Source of the DNA: an uncultured Alphaproteobacteria bacterium
GTDB lineage: Bacteria; Pseudomonadota; Alphaproteobacteria; HIMB59
Reading direction: 5' to 3'
Length of the DNA stretch: 58,776 bases
Assembly (NCBI GenBank): GCA_902521465.1
Contig: CABYRL010000002.1
Span: forward strand, 1 to 58,776
The position numbers were made by a program, and so were the translations under genes. The notes beneath the pieces are model-generated. The model saw nothing but the letters and a program-made list of their open reading frames with translations. It made no database searches and had not been told where the DNA came from. Shown here piece by piece: positions 44,044-53,011 of the stretch (its first letter is position 1; each line of letters begins with the position of its first letter).

Positions 44044-45300
44044 ATGCAAAAGTACTCAGTTTTTAGTTTAGTAAAAAATGCTTTCACCAACCATGAAAAT
44101 TGGGAGGTAGCTTGGAAAGACCCTGAGCCTAAAAAAGAATACGATGTCATAATTGTAGGCGGCGGTGGTCATGGTCTTGCAACAGCTTATTATCTTGCAA
44201 AAGAACATGGCATCACAAACGTTGCCATACTTGAAAAAGGTTGGATTGGTGGAGGTAATGTTGGAAGAAACACTACCATCTTGAGATCTAACTATATGTT
44301 TGATTCAAACGCTCATTTTTATGAGTTTGGCATGAAGCTTTGGGAAACACTTAGCCAAGAATTAAATTACAACGTTATGTATTCACCGAGAGGAATTATA
44401 AACCTAGCTCACTCTGATGCACAAATGAACGCTTACGCTAGAAGAGGTAACTCTATGAGATTAAATGGTATTGATGCAATTCTTCTTGGAAGGGATGATT
44501 TAAAAAAGATGATCCCATTTGCAGATTTTTCAGAAACATGTCGTTTTCCTATTCATGGTGGTTTAATGCAACCACGTGGAGGAACTGCAAGACATGATGC
44601 AGTTGCTTGGGGATACGCGAGACAGGCAGACTCTATGGGTGTCGATATAATTCAAAATTGTGAAGTGACAGGTTTTGATGTTAACAACGGAAAAATAGAA
44701 GGCGTTCAAACATCAAGAGGAAATATTAAAACTAAAAAAGTTGGATTGTGTGTTGCTGGAAGCACTACACTTTTAGCAGACATGTTAAATATGAGACTTC
44801 CAATTGAAGCACATGTTCTGCAAGCTTGTGTCTCAGAACCAGTTAAACCTTTACTTCATAACGTAGTTACATTCGGAGCAGGTCACTTTTATTGTAGTCA
44901 ATCTGACAAAGGTGAAATGGTTATGGGTGGTGATTTAGATGGTTACAACAGCTATGCTCAAAGAGGAAATATGCCAATGATACAGCATGTTTTAACAGGT
45001 GGATTGGCTGTCTTCCCAAACTTTAGTAGACTCAAAATGCTTCGAACTTGGGGAGGTATTATGGATATGTCCATGGATGGTTCTCCAATAATCGATAAAA
45101 CTCATATTGAGGGTTTATATCTTAATTGCGGTTGGTGTTACGGTGGCTTTAAAGCTACTCCCAGCTCAGGTTTTGTTTTTGCGCATACAATAGCACAAGA
45201 TCAAGTACATGAACTCAACTCAGACTTTAACCTTGAAAGATTCCATACTGGAAAAATTATAGATGAAAAGGGTGTAGGCCCTAAACCTTGGATCGGTTAA
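44044..45300 (+). CDS. mgdA: N-methylglutamate dehydrogenase / heterotetrameric sarcosine oxidase, beta-type subunit
   Basis: A 418-residue flavin subunit of the SoxB family. The segment DVIIVGGGGHGLATAYYLAKEHGI binds FAD, and GGLMQPRGGTARHDAVAWGYARQAD contains the His that covalently carries FMN in sarcosine oxidase. SoxBDAG and MgdABCD complexes are homologous. I prefer N-methylglutamate dehydrogenase because the operon runs straight into mgsABC, but sarcosine (from the betaine route) is also produced in this cell and cannot be excluded. First gene of the operon, downstream of the IclR palindrome. Confidence 0.82.
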   Translation: MQKYSVFSLVKNAFTNHENWEVAWKDPEPKKEYDVIIVGGGGHGLATAYYLAKEHGITNVAILEKGWIGGGNVGRNTTILRSNYMFDSNAHFYEFGMKLWETLSQELNYNVMYSPRGIINLAHSDAQMNAYARRGNSMRLNGIDAILLGRDDLKKMIPFADFSETCRFPIHGGLMQPRGGTARHDAVAWGYARQADSMGVDIIQNCEVTGFDVNNGKIEGVQTSRGNIKTKKVGLCVAGSTTLLADMLNMRLPIEAHVLQACVSEPVKPLLHNVVTFGAGHFYCSQSDKGEMVMGGDLDGYNSYAQRGNMPMIQHVLTGGLAVFPNFSRLKMLRTWGGIMDMSMDGSPIIDKTHIEGLYLNCGWCYGGFKATPSSGFVFAHTIAQDQVHELNSDFNLERFHTGKIIDEKGVGPKPWIG

Positions 45301-45303
45301 TAG

Positions 45304-45576
45304 ATGTTAGAAATAAAATGCCCATACTGTGGCAAGCGCTCACAAAATGAATTTTCTTATGGCGGAGACGCCACTATAAAAAGACCTCAACTAGGAGAAG
45401 AAATTTCAACCGAGGATTGGGATAATTTTGTTTACTACAGAGATAACCCAAGAGGAAAACATTCAGAACTATGGCATCATGTTTCTGGATGTAGACAATG
45501 GTTTAAAGTCTCAAGAGACACCGCTACACATGAAATTTTTGATACTTGTAAAATGAACGAGGACTTTAATGTCTAA
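45304..45576 (+). CDS. mgdB: N-methylglutamate dehydrogenase / sarcosine oxidase, delta-type subunit
   Basis: A 90-residue zinc-binding subunit. The ligands are visible as C6 and C9 in KCPYCGKR and H59 and C63 in WHHVSGCRQW, the Cys3His site of SoxD. RDNPRGKHSELW is also conserved. It sits three bases after the beta-type gene and overlaps the alpha-type gene by eight bases. Structural role in the tetramer. Confidence 0.88.
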   Translation: MLEIKCPYCGKRSQNEFSYGGDATIKRPQLGEEISTEDWDNFVYYRDNPRGKHSELWHHVSGCRQWFKVSRDTATHEIFDTCKMNEDFNV

Positions 45577-48568
45577 CAGTTTTAGAACAACCAACTCAAC
45601 AGGACTTATTAATAAGGATAAAAAAATTAATTTTACTTTTAACGGCACTATTTATCATGGCTATGAAGGAGACACTCTTGCATCTGCTTTAATTGCAAAT
45701 GGTGTTCATTTAGTTGGAAGAAGTTTTAAGTATCATCGACCTCGCGGTTTTTTAGGAGTTGGTGTTGAAGAACCAAATGCAATGGTACAATTGCATGATG
45801 GTAATAAATCTGAACCTAATATCATTGCAACCGAAGTTGAGTTAGTTGAGGGATTAAAAGCTAAAAGTCAAAATTGTTGGCCTTCTGTTCAATTTGATAT
45901 TGGAGAAATCAATAATGTCTTAAATCGTTTTTTTCCTGCAGGTTTCTATTACAAAACATTTATGTGGCCAAAAAGTTTTTGGATGAAAATCTATGAACCA
46001 TTTATAAGAAAAGCTGCTGGTATGGGTAAAGCACCACTGCTACCTGACCCAGATAGGTACGAACATAATTATGAACACTGCGATGTACTAGTTGTTGGCT
46101 CTGGCCCATCAGGTCTCGCAAGTGCTCTGGCTGCTGCTAAAAATGGGGCTAGGGTAATATTAGCAGAAGACAAGCCTAATTTTGGTGGCTCTCTTTTAAC
46201 TGACGAAGTTACGATTGGTAACATGTCAGGAAAAGAGTGGGCTAGTGATACCATTTCCCAATTAAAAAGTATGCCAAATGTAATATTAAAAAAAAGGTCA
46301 CAAGTCTTCGGATACTATGATCACAATATGACCGTAATGATTGAAAGAGTTAGCGATCATATTGAAAATCCCTCAAAATACACACCAAGACAAAGACTAC
46401 ATTATATTAGAGCTGGAGAAGTAATAGTTTCAACTGGTTCTATTGAAAGACCAATATCTTTTGGAAACAATGATAGACCAGGAATTGTATTAGCCTCAGC
46501 AGCAAAAGAGTATATGAAGGTTTATGAAACATTAGTTGGTAAGAAACCAATTATATTTACCAATAATGATACAGCATATTCTACTGCCCTTGAGTTTATT
46601 AAAAATGATATTGAACCAATCATTGTAGACACTCGAGACAGCTCAAATGGTGAATTAGTCAAAGAAGTTCAGCAAAAGGGTATTTCTATAAAATTTAATT
46701 CAGGGATCGCAGACACTAAAGGACATTTGAAGATAAATTCTGCTATCATCGGCAAGCTTGACTCTTCAAAAGAGTCTTTTATTTCAGAAGAAACAGTAGA
46801 GTGTGATTGCATTTGTATGTCAGGAGGCTGGACACCAACGGTTCATTTATCTTCCCAAGCTGGAAATAAATTAAAGTTTAACGACGATATTGATGCGTTC
46901 GTGCCGGATAAAAAAAGACAAAAAGAAACAGCAATTGGAGCAGCTAATGGTTCTTTCACCTTAAATCAATCCCTAGCTGAAGGTTTTCAAGTGGGCTTTG
47001 ATTTATCAAACAAATTCACAGATCAAAATAATCCTACAAATAGTCCCAACTCAAATGAACCTAGCTATGAAAAACATGAAAAGCTCTGGTGTATGCCTTT
47101 ACCATCTGGAAAAAAACCAAAACGCTTTATCGACTTTCAAAATGACGTTGCAGTTTCTGATGTAGAGCTAGCAATTAGAGAAGGCTTCAGATCAATTGAG
47201 CACGTCAAAAGATATACAACTCTTGGGATGGCTGGCGATCAAGGCAAGACAAGTAATTTAAATGGTTTGCAATATGTATCTAAAATAGAAAAAAAGATTG
47301 TTCCAGAAGTTGGTCATACAACATTTAGACCACCATACACCCCTGTAACAATTGGAGCTATCGTGGGTAGAGAAGTTGGTAATCACTATTTACCAACAAG
47401 AAAATCTCCCATTCATACATGGCATGAGGAAAATAATGCTGTTTTTGTAGCAGCAGGTTTATGGCAAAGACCCAGATACTACCCAATGGGTTCTGAGGAT
47501 ATGAACAGTGCTGTTAATAGGGAAGCTGCAAATGTAAGAAAAAATGTTGGAATTTGTGATGTTACGACACTTGGTAAGATTGATATTAAAGGTCCGGATG
47601 CACCAGAATTCTTAAATAGAGTTTATACAAATGCATGGCTGAAATTACCTGTTGGAAAAGCTAGATATGGAGTAATGCTAAGGGAAGATGGCATGGTTTT
47701 TGATGATGGAACAACATCTCGATTATCTGAAAATCATTTTCATATGACTACCACTACTGCCCAAGCTGCAAATGTTTTATCGCACTTAGAGTATTATTTA
47801 CAAGTTGTATGGCCAGATTTAGATGTAAATGTCTTATCAACTACTGAACAGTGGTCTGGTATAGCAGTGGCAGGTCCAAAATCTAGAGATCTTTTATCAA
47901 AATTATTTCCTGATGTAGATATGTCAAATGAGGGTTTACCATTCATGGGTCTTGTTGACTCTTCAATAGACGGTATCAAAGCTAGAATTTATAGAATTTC
48001 TTTTTCTGGTGAACTAGCTTATGAGGTAAATGTCGAGTCAAACTATGGTCTTTATACGTGGAAGAAGATCATGGAAGTAGGACAGTCATTTGATATTCAA
48101 CCATACGGAACAGAGGCTCTATCAACCTTAAGAATAGAAATGGGTCATGTCGCAGGAGCAGAATTAGACGGACGCACTATTCCTTTTGATGTTGGACTGA
48201 ATAGTATGGTGAGTCAGAAAAAAGATTTTATAGGTAAAAGATCTTTATCTAAAGACGCATTCACTGAGTCGGATAGACAAACTATTGTTGGACTTGTTCC
48301 ACTAGACAAAAAAACAAAGATCCCAGAGGGTTCACATATTATAGAAGATAATAGTGCTGTTGCCCCAATACCTAAACTTGGACATGTTTCATCTTCTTGT
48401 TGGAGTGTTGAATATAATAATCCTTTTTCCATAGCCATTATAAAAGATGGTAAAAATAAAATTGGTAAAAATCTATATGCTGTCTCTCCTTTAAAAGATA
48501 TTTCAATTCCTGTTGAGGTAGTATCCTCACACTATGTTGATCCCGAAGGCTCAAGGGTGAGATCATAA
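45569..48568 (+). CDS. mgdC: N-methylglutamate dehydrogenase / sarcosine oxidase, alpha-type subunit
   Basis: A 999-residue subunit with three parts: an N-terminal ferredoxin-like domain without cluster cysteines (FNGTIYHGYEGDTLASALIANGVHLVGRSFKYHRPRGF), an NAD-binding domain with DVLVVGSGPSGLASALAAAKNGARVILAED (from about residue 172), and a C-terminal GcvT folate domain (about 600-990; SFSGELAYEVNV, LRIEMGHVAGAELDGRTIPFDVGL). In the tetramer it accepts the one-carbon unit on tetrahydrofolate. Full length compared with SoxA. Its last base overlaps the next ATG. Confidence 0.88.
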   Translation: MSNSFRTTNSTGLINKDKKINFTFNGTIYHGYEGDTLASALIANGVHLVGRSFKYHRPRGFLGVGVEEPNAMVQLHDGNKSEPNIIATEVELVEGLKAKSQNCWPSVQFDIGEINNVLNRFFPAGFYYKTFMWPKSFWMKIYEPFIRKAAGMGKAPLLPDPDRYEHNYEHCDVLVVGSGPSGLASALAAAKNGARVILAEDKPNFGGSLLTDEVTIGNMSGKEWASDTISQLKSMPNVILKKRSQVFGYYDHNMTVMIERVSDHIENPSKYTPRQRLHYIRAGEVIVSTGSIERPISFGNNDRPGIVLASAAKEYMKVYETLVGKKPIIFTNNDTAYSTALEFIKNDIEPIIVDTRDSSNGELVKEVQQKGISIKFNSGIADTKGHLKINSAIIGKLDSSKESFISEETVECDCICMSGGWTPTVHLSSQAGNKLKFNDDIDAFVPDKKRQKETAIGAANGSFTLNQSLAEGFQVGFDLSNKFTDQNNPTNSPNSNEPSYEKHEKLWCMPLPSGKKPKRFIDFQNDVAVSDVELAIREGFRSIEHVKRYTTLGMAGDQGKTSNLNGLQYVSKIEKKIVPEVGHTTFRPPYTPVTIGAIVGREVGNHYLPTRKSPIHTWHEENNAVFVAAGLWQRPRYYPMGSEDMNSAVNREAANVRKNVGICDVTTLGKIDIKGPDAPEFLNRVYTNAWLKLPVGKARYGVMLREDGMVFDDGTTSRLSENHFHMTTTTAQAANVLSHLEYYLQVVWPDLDVNVLSTTEQWSGIAVAGPKSRDLLSKLFPDVDMSNEGLPFMGLVDSSIDGIKARIYRISFSGELAYEVNVESNYGLYTWKKIMEVGQSFDIQPYGTEALSTLRIEMGHVAGAELDGRTIPFDVGLNSMVSQKKDFIGKRSLSKDAFTESDRQTIVGLVPLDKKTKIPEGSHIIEDNSAVAPIPKLGHVSSSCWSVEYNNPFSIAIIKDGKNKIGKNLYAVSPLKDISIPVEVVSSHYVDPEGSRVRS

Positions 48569-49164
48569 TGGAACAAGCACAAAATCTATCACCACTTCAT
48601 TTTGATCATAAGCTCGGCTTGTTTGGCGACCATGAGAATAAAGAAAACCTATTAAAAATATCGGAAATAAAAGATCTTAGTATTATCCAAATTGCTAAAT
48701 TTAAGAAAAGCTCAATTGAGATTGAAAAAGTTACTATAAATCAACTTAATTTACCGACAGAAAGTTTAAAAGTTTCTCACAATCAAGAGACAAGAGTATT
48801 GTGGACCGGTCCTGATACCTGGTTAATTATCTCAAAAAAAATTGACTTGAAAGACGAAATTTACAAATCGATCAGAGATGAGGATTTTGCCATTACAGAT
48901 ATTTCACAATCAAGAGCTGTATTACAAATATCAGGCGTAAATGCAAAAAATGTTTTAAAAAAAGGTTCTCCAATAAATTTTAATGAAAATATGTTTAAAC
49001 CAAATAATTGCGCGAACACTACATATAACGGAATTAACATACTGATCGACTATTTAGACGACCAACCGTTTTGTTTTAACCTTTATGCATTAAGAAGCTT
49101 TGGTGGTTCTTTTTACCATAGCATTACTGACTCGTCATTAGAGTATGGGTATGAGGGTATTTAA
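48568..49164 (+). CDS. mgdD: N-methylglutamate dehydrogenase / sarcosine oxidase, gamma-type subunit
   Basis: A 198-residue SoxG-like subunit with a degenerate GcvT fold: SPLHFDHKLGLFGDH at the start, VLWTGPDTWLIIS, ITDISQSRAVLQISGVNAKNVLKKGSPINF and a C-terminal LYALRSFGGSFYHSI. It begins by overlapping the alpha-type stop, closing the four-subunit B-D-A-G order. mgsA follows after five bases. Confidence 0.85.
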   Translation: MEQAQNLSPLHFDHKLGLFGDHENKENLLKISEIKDLSIIQIAKFKKSSIEIEKVTINQLNLPTESLKVSHNQETRVLWTGPDTWLIISKKIDLKDEIYKSIRDEDFAITDISQSRAVLQISGVNAKNVLKKGSPINFNENMFKPNNCANTTYNGINILIDYLDDQPFCFNLYALRSFGGSFYHSITDSSLEYGYEGI

Positions 49165-49169
49165 TATTA

Positions 49170-50051
49170 ATGTGCGGTATAGTTGGAATATATTTAAAAA
49201 ATAAAAAATATAATTCACAATTAGGTAAATTTCTTACTGGAATGATGAATAGTATGGCTACGCGTGGTCCTGATAGTGCAGGTTTCGCAATATACTCATC
49301 TGAGAAAAAAAAAAAATATAAATATTCAGTTTGCTCTAATACTTATCAAGTTAAAGAAATTTCAAAAAAACTATCAAAGCAAGTAAAAGATATCAAAGTA
49401 AAATCTATTTCAGATCATTTAATAATTGAAACAGTAATGAAGCCTAAAAAGTTTATAGAAATTTTAAAAAATCATGATGAATTAAGTTTAGTTGGATATG
49501 GTAGTTGCATAGAAATATTTAAACAAGTGGGAAATCCGAAGGATGTTGTTAAAAATTTTTCACTAGAGAAGTTTTCTGGCTCACATGCTATTGGGCATAC
49601 AAGGATGGCAACAGAAAGTGCAATCACGACAGATGGCTCTCATCCATATTCCACAGGTGAGGATGAATGTCTTGTACATAACGGATCCTTGTCAAATCAT
49701 AACAACTTAAGAAGATCGCTTCAGAAAAAAGGGATTGAAATAAAGTCCATGAATGATACGGAAGTCGCTGCAGGTTATATTTCAAACGGATTATCTGACA
49801 AAAAATCACTCAAAGAAACACTTTTGGATGGACTGAAGGACCTCGATGGTTTTTACACATTTATTTCTGGAACCAAAAATGGCATGGCAATTGTTAGAGA
49901 TGAGATTGCTTGTAAGCCCGCAGTTGTTGCAGAAACAAAGGATTATGTTGCTATTGCCTCAGAGTTTCAAGCAATGGCACATTTACCAAATGTAAATTCA
50001 GCAAAAATTTTTGAACCAGAGCCCGGAAAAGTATATAGCTGGGGCAAATAA
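49170..50051 (+). CDS. mgsA: N-methylglutamate synthase subunit A (class II amidotransferase domain), copy 1
   Basis: A 293-residue Ntn-type glutaminase domain resembling the N-terminal part of glutamate synthase (GlxB family). The nucleophile is C2 in MCGIVGIY; RGPDSAGF, GHTRMATESAITTDGSHPY and VHNGSLSNHNNLRR are the glutamine-site motifs. In N-methylglutamate synthase this subunit handles the gamma-glutamyl compound. Overlaps mgsB by one base. The second copy at 55869 keeps the same motifs but has an extra 20 residues. Confidence 0.85.
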   Translation: MCGIVGIYLKNKKYNSQLGKFLTGMMNSMATRGPDSAGFAIYSSEKKKKYKYSVCSNTYQVKEISKKLSKQVKDIKVKSISDHLIIETVMKPKKFIEILKNHDELSLVGYGSCIEIFKQVGNPKDVVKNFSLEKFSGSHAIGHTRMATESAITTDGSHPYSTGEDECLVHNGSLSNHNNLRRSLQKKGIEIKSMNDTEVAAGYISNGLSDKKSLKETLLDGLKDLDGFYTFISGTKNGMAIVRDEIACKPAVVAETKDYVAIASEFQAMAHLPNVNSAKIFEPEPGKVYSWGK

Positions 50052-50734
50052 TGAATTTAAATTTAAAAAAAGAGTCATTGAGGAAAGTTAATGAAACTCT
50101 TCAAAGTATAGATAGAAAATCAAACAAAAAGATTTTTAAAGTTTCAAATCCAGATGGAAATCACGCTATTTGTGCTGGATTAAAAGACGAGATTGAAGTC
50201 ACTATTGATGGTCACACAGGATACTATTGTGCTGGTATGAACATGAATGCAAATATCATTGTAAATGGAAATGTGGGCACAGGTGTTGCAGAAAATATGA
50301 TGTCTGGAACTGTTCATGTTAAGGGCAATGCATCCCAATCAGCCGGTGCTACAGCACATGGTGGAACTTTGATCATTGATGGTGATACTAGTTCACGTTG
50401 TGGGATTTCAATGAAAGGAATAGATATTATAGTTAAAGGATCGGTAGGCCATATGTCTGCATTTATGGCTCAATCTGGAAATTTGGTTATATGTGGAGAT
50501 GCTGGAGACGCTCTGGGAGACAGTATCTATGAAGCAAATATTTTTATTAAGGGTAAGGTGAAATCACTTGGTGCTGACTGCGAAGAGAAAAAAATGAATA
50601 AAAAAGATCAAAATATTTTGAGATCTCTTTTAAAAAAAGCAAGTATAAATGAAAGTGAGATTAAAAACTTCAAAATGTATGGTTCAGCAAGAAAACTCTA
50701 TAATTTTAATATAGATAATGTATCGGAGTACTAA
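50051..50734 (+). CDS. mgsB: N-methylglutamate synthase subunit B (glutamate synthase domain 3-like), copy 1
   Basis: A 227-residue right-handed beta-helix protein like the C-terminal GXGXG domain of glutamate synthase. Repeating turns are visible (VNGNVGTGVAENMMSGTVHVKGNAS, GTLIIDGDTSSRCGISMKGIDIIVKGSVG, GNLVICGDAGDALGDSIYEANIFIKG). About 50 residues shorter than the second copy. Structural subunit, no catalytic residues expected. Overlaps mgsC by one base. Confidence 0.87.
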   Translation: MNLNLKKESLRKVNETLQSIDRKSNKKIFKVSNPDGNHAICAGLKDEIEVTIDGHTGYYCAGMNMNANIIVNGNVGTGVAENMMSGTVHVKGNASQSAGATAHGGTLIIDGDTSSRCGISMKGIDIIVKGSVGHMSAFMAQSGNLVICGDAGDALGDSIYEANIFIKGKVKSLGADCEEKKMNKKDQNILRSLLKKASINESEIKNFKMYGSARKLYNFNIDNVSEY

Positions 50735-52053
50735 TGGCAGAAAAATTTAAAACTACACCAAGAAAATCTTGGACATTTGATGACTATACAAACTCTGAAA
50801 TTCGAAGAGCTGCAGAAACAGGTATTTATGACATTAGAGGCGGTGGTTCAAAAAAAAGATTACCTCATTTTGACGATCTTCTTTTTTTAGGCGCATCAAT
50901 GTCAAGATACCCTTTAGAGGGCTACAGAGAAAAGTGTAGCACTAACGTCACTCTTGGAACAAGATTTGCAAAAAAACCGCTTGAATTAGATATTCCAATA
51001 ACAATTGCTGGAATGAGCTTTGGAGCTCTCTCAGGACCTGCAAAAGAAGCGCTTGGAAGAGGAGCTAGTATTGCCGGGACTTCAACGACAACAGGCGATG
51101 GTGGCATGACCCCTGAGGAGAGAGGACAATCAAAGCATTTGGTTTACCAATTACTTCCCTCAAGGTATGGAATGAACCCAGAGGATTTAAGAAAAGCAGA
51201 TGCTATTGAAGTTGTGATAGGTCAAGGTGCCAAACCTGGCGGTGGAGGTATGTTACTCGGTCAAAAGATAAGTGATCGTGTTGCCGAGATGAGAACATTA
51301 CCAAAAGGAATTGATCAGAGATCAGCATGTAGACATCCAGATTGGACTGGACCAGATGATTTGGAAATAAAAATTTTAGAACTCAGGGAAATAACAGCTT
51401 GGAAAGTTCCCATATTTGTAAAAATTGCAGGATCTAGGCCTTACTACGATACTGCTCTTGCAGTAAAAGCAGGTGCTGATGTGGTGGTGCTTGATGGCAT
51501 GCAAGGAGGTACTGCAGCTACACAAGAGGTATTTATCGAAAATGTAGGTCAGCCAACATTGGCATGTATCAGGCCAGCAGTAGATGCTTTATTAGACTTA
51601 GATATGCACAGGAAGGTTCAGTTAATTATTTCAGGTGGAATTAGAAATGGTGCGGATGTTGCAAAAGCTATGGCATTGGGTGCTGATGCTGTTTCCATAG
51701 GTTCATCAGCATTAATTGCACTGGGTGATAATGATCCAAAGTGGGAGAGCGATTACAAAAAACTTGGAACAACAGCTGGTGCTTTCGATGATTGGCATGA
51801 AGGTAAAGACCCATCTGGTATAAATACACAAGACCCAAAATTAATGAAAAGATTAGACCCAGTAAAAGGCGGAAAAAGATTATCTAATTATCTCAAGGTT
51901 ATGACTCTTGAAGCCCAAACTATAGCGAGGGCATGTGGTAAAAACGATTTACATAATCTTGAACCTGAGGACCTATGTGCATTAACAGTTGAAGCTGCTG
52001 CAATGGCTAGGGTTCCTTTAGCGGGAACCGGTTGGGTGCCTGGTAAGATTTAA
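50734..52053 (+). CDS. mgsC: N-methylglutamate synthase subunit C (FMN glutamate synthase domain), copy 1, Fe-S cysteines missing
   Basis: A 439-residue FMN barrel. SFGALSGPAKEALGRGASIAGTSTTTGDGGM, HPDWTGPDDLEIKI, VVLDGMQGGTAATQEVF and ISGGIRNGADVAKAMALGADAVSIG are standard glutamate synthase elements. In glutamate synthases a cysteine triad (CHTxxCPVG) follows and binds a 3Fe-4S cluster; here the aligned stretch is GAFDDWHEGKDPSGINTQDP, so all three cysteines are gone while the flanking NTQDP is kept. This subunit should therefore lack the cluster, unlike copy 2 at 57634. Ends the mgd-mgs operon. Confidence 0.88.
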   Translation: MAEKFKTTPRKSWTFDDYTNSEIRRAAETGIYDIRGGGSKKRLPHFDDLLFLGASMSRYPLEGYREKCSTNVTLGTRFAKKPLELDIPITIAGMSFGALSGPAKEALGRGASIAGTSTTTGDGGMTPEERGQSKHLVYQLLPSRYGMNPEDLRKADAIEVVIGQGAKPGGGGMLLGQKISDRVAEMRTLPKGIDQRSACRHPDWTGPDDLEIKILELREITAWKVPIFVKIAGSRPYYDTALAVKAGADVVVLDGMQGGTAATQEVFIENVGQPTLACIRPAVDALLDLDMHRKVQLIISGGIRNGADVAKAMALGADAVSIGSSALIALGDNDPKWESDYKKLGTTAGAFDDWHEGKDPSGINTQDPKLMKRLDPVKGGKRLSNYLKVMTLEAQTIARACGKNDLHNLEPEDLCALTVEAAAMARVPLAGTGWVPGKI

Positions 52054-52060
52054 CCATTAT

Positions 52061-52088
52061 TTGCTAATTACTTAAACTATACTATAAT
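52061..52088 (+). promoter_or_regulatory. Putative promoter of the IclR gene
   Basis: TTGCTA at 52061-52066 and TATAAT at 52083-52088, 16-bp spacer. The IclR-type palindrome begins at the last base of the -10 box, so a bound regulator would cover the start site. This arrangement is the standard one for autorepression. Confidence 0.5.
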
Positions 52089-52106
52089 GTTTCATTCTGT
52101 GGAACA
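52088..52106 (+). promoter_or_regulatory. IclR-type operator at the iclR promoter
   Basis: TGTTTCATTCTGTGGAACA. Seven of nine arm positions pair; the motif is the same as the copies at 43969 and 52934. It overlaps the expected transcription start of the IclR gene, suggesting autoregulation. Confidence 0.7.
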
Positions 52107-52123
52107 TTGGTTGGAGGACAGTT

Positions 52124-52894
52124 TTGCAACAAGATTTAAAATATATAAATAAGTCTCTGGAAAAATCTTTCAAAATTCTTGAAATTTTATCAAAATCAAT
52201 TTTCCCGTTGAAGGCATCAAATATTTCTAGAAAAGCAGTTTTATCTAGAACAACTACATTTAGACTATTGTCTGTTTTATCTCAACTTGGTTATATCCAT
52301 AAAAATACTGGATCAAATACATACACTATGGGTCATAAAGCTTTTCAATTTGGAGAAACCTCAGATTATCTTCAGTCAATTTCTGAGACTTCTAAAGAAA
52401 TTCTAAAAGAGGTCTCTAGTAAAACGAATTTAATTACATATTTGGCAATGCTTGAAGGCTCTCAAATAGTTCATTCCGATAAAATCTCTGACAACAATGA
52501 TGATGCAACTATTAGAACTTTTAGAATGAGACTTGACGCTCATTGTTGTGCTTTAGGAAAAGTCATGCTTGCGTACAGACCTGAAAATGAAATTGCAACG
52601 ATTTATAGAAGTTATAATTTTTATCCTCACACAAACAATACAATTACAAATTTAAATGATTTAAAAAGACAACTTGGCAAAATTAGAACTAACGGTTATG
52701 CGCTTAATCATGGAGAAGCTTTTGAAAACTCTTATGGAATAGGAGTCGCTATTTTAGACAAAGATAAAAGATCATTTGCAGGAATCGCTCTATCAGGTAG
52801 TAAAAATATCTTAAACCCAAAAACTATGATGGATTATGTTGATCTCCTTCAATCTGCCTCGATTAAAATTTCTCGATTAATTGTTGCCAATTGA
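52124..52894 (+). CDS. IclR-family transcriptional regulator
   Basis: A 256-residue regulator. Residues about 8-65 form the winged helix (KSFKILEILSK... ASNISRKAVLSRTTTFRLLSVLSQLGYI), and residues 75-250 the IclR effector domain with VHSDKIS, LDAHCCALGKVMLAY (the conserved CxALGKxxLA helix) and NHGEAFENSYGIGVAI. The start is TTG with GGAGGAC just upstream. It stands between the mgd-mgsABC operon and the oxidase-ligase-mgsABC2 operon, and three matching palindromes are nearby, so it is the probable local regulator. The effector may be an amine or gamma-glutamyl compound. Confidence 0.85.
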   Translation: MQQDLKYINKSLEKSFKILEILSKSIFPLKASNISRKAVLSRTTTFRLLSVLSQLGYIHKNTGSNTYTMGHKAFQFGETSDYLQSISETSKEILKEVSSKTNLITYLAMLEGSQIVHSDKISDNNDDATIRTFRMRLDAHCCALGKVMLAYRPENEIATIYRSYNFYPHTNNTITNLNDLKRQLGKIRTNGYALNHGEAFENSYGIGVAILDKDKRSFAGIALSGSKNILNPKTMMDYVDLLQSASIKISRLIVAN

Positions 52895-52930
52895 AGATTA
52901 TTGTTGATAAATAATAGATTTTTGTAAAAA

Positions 52931-52955
52931 TTTTGTTTCATAATATGAAACAAAA
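52931..52955 (+). promoter_or_regulatory. Perfect 25-bp palindrome, IclR-type operator before the oxidase-ligase operon
   Basis: Arms TTTTGTTTCATA (52931-52942) and TATGAAACAAAA (52944-52955) with a single central base; every position pairs. Its 19-bp core is the best example of the motif found at 43969 and 52088. It lies 57 bases before the ATG at 53012, the same distance as the first copy from mgdA. Confidence 0.78.
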
Positions 52956-53011
52956 TGTGTTTTTTTCATACCTCGCAGACAAAATATAGTTGCTTGGAGG
53001 TTACTAAAATA

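Noticed and set aside
46069-46254. Minus-strand open frame inside mgdC
   Set aside because: Antisense to the conserved dinucleotide-binding motif of the alpha-type subunit; composition effect only.
52955-53011. N-terminal extension of the oxidase from an ATG at 52955
   Set aside because: It would start at the edge of the palindrome with no ribosome site; the ATG at 53012 has GGAGG upstream and leads directly to the FAD motif.
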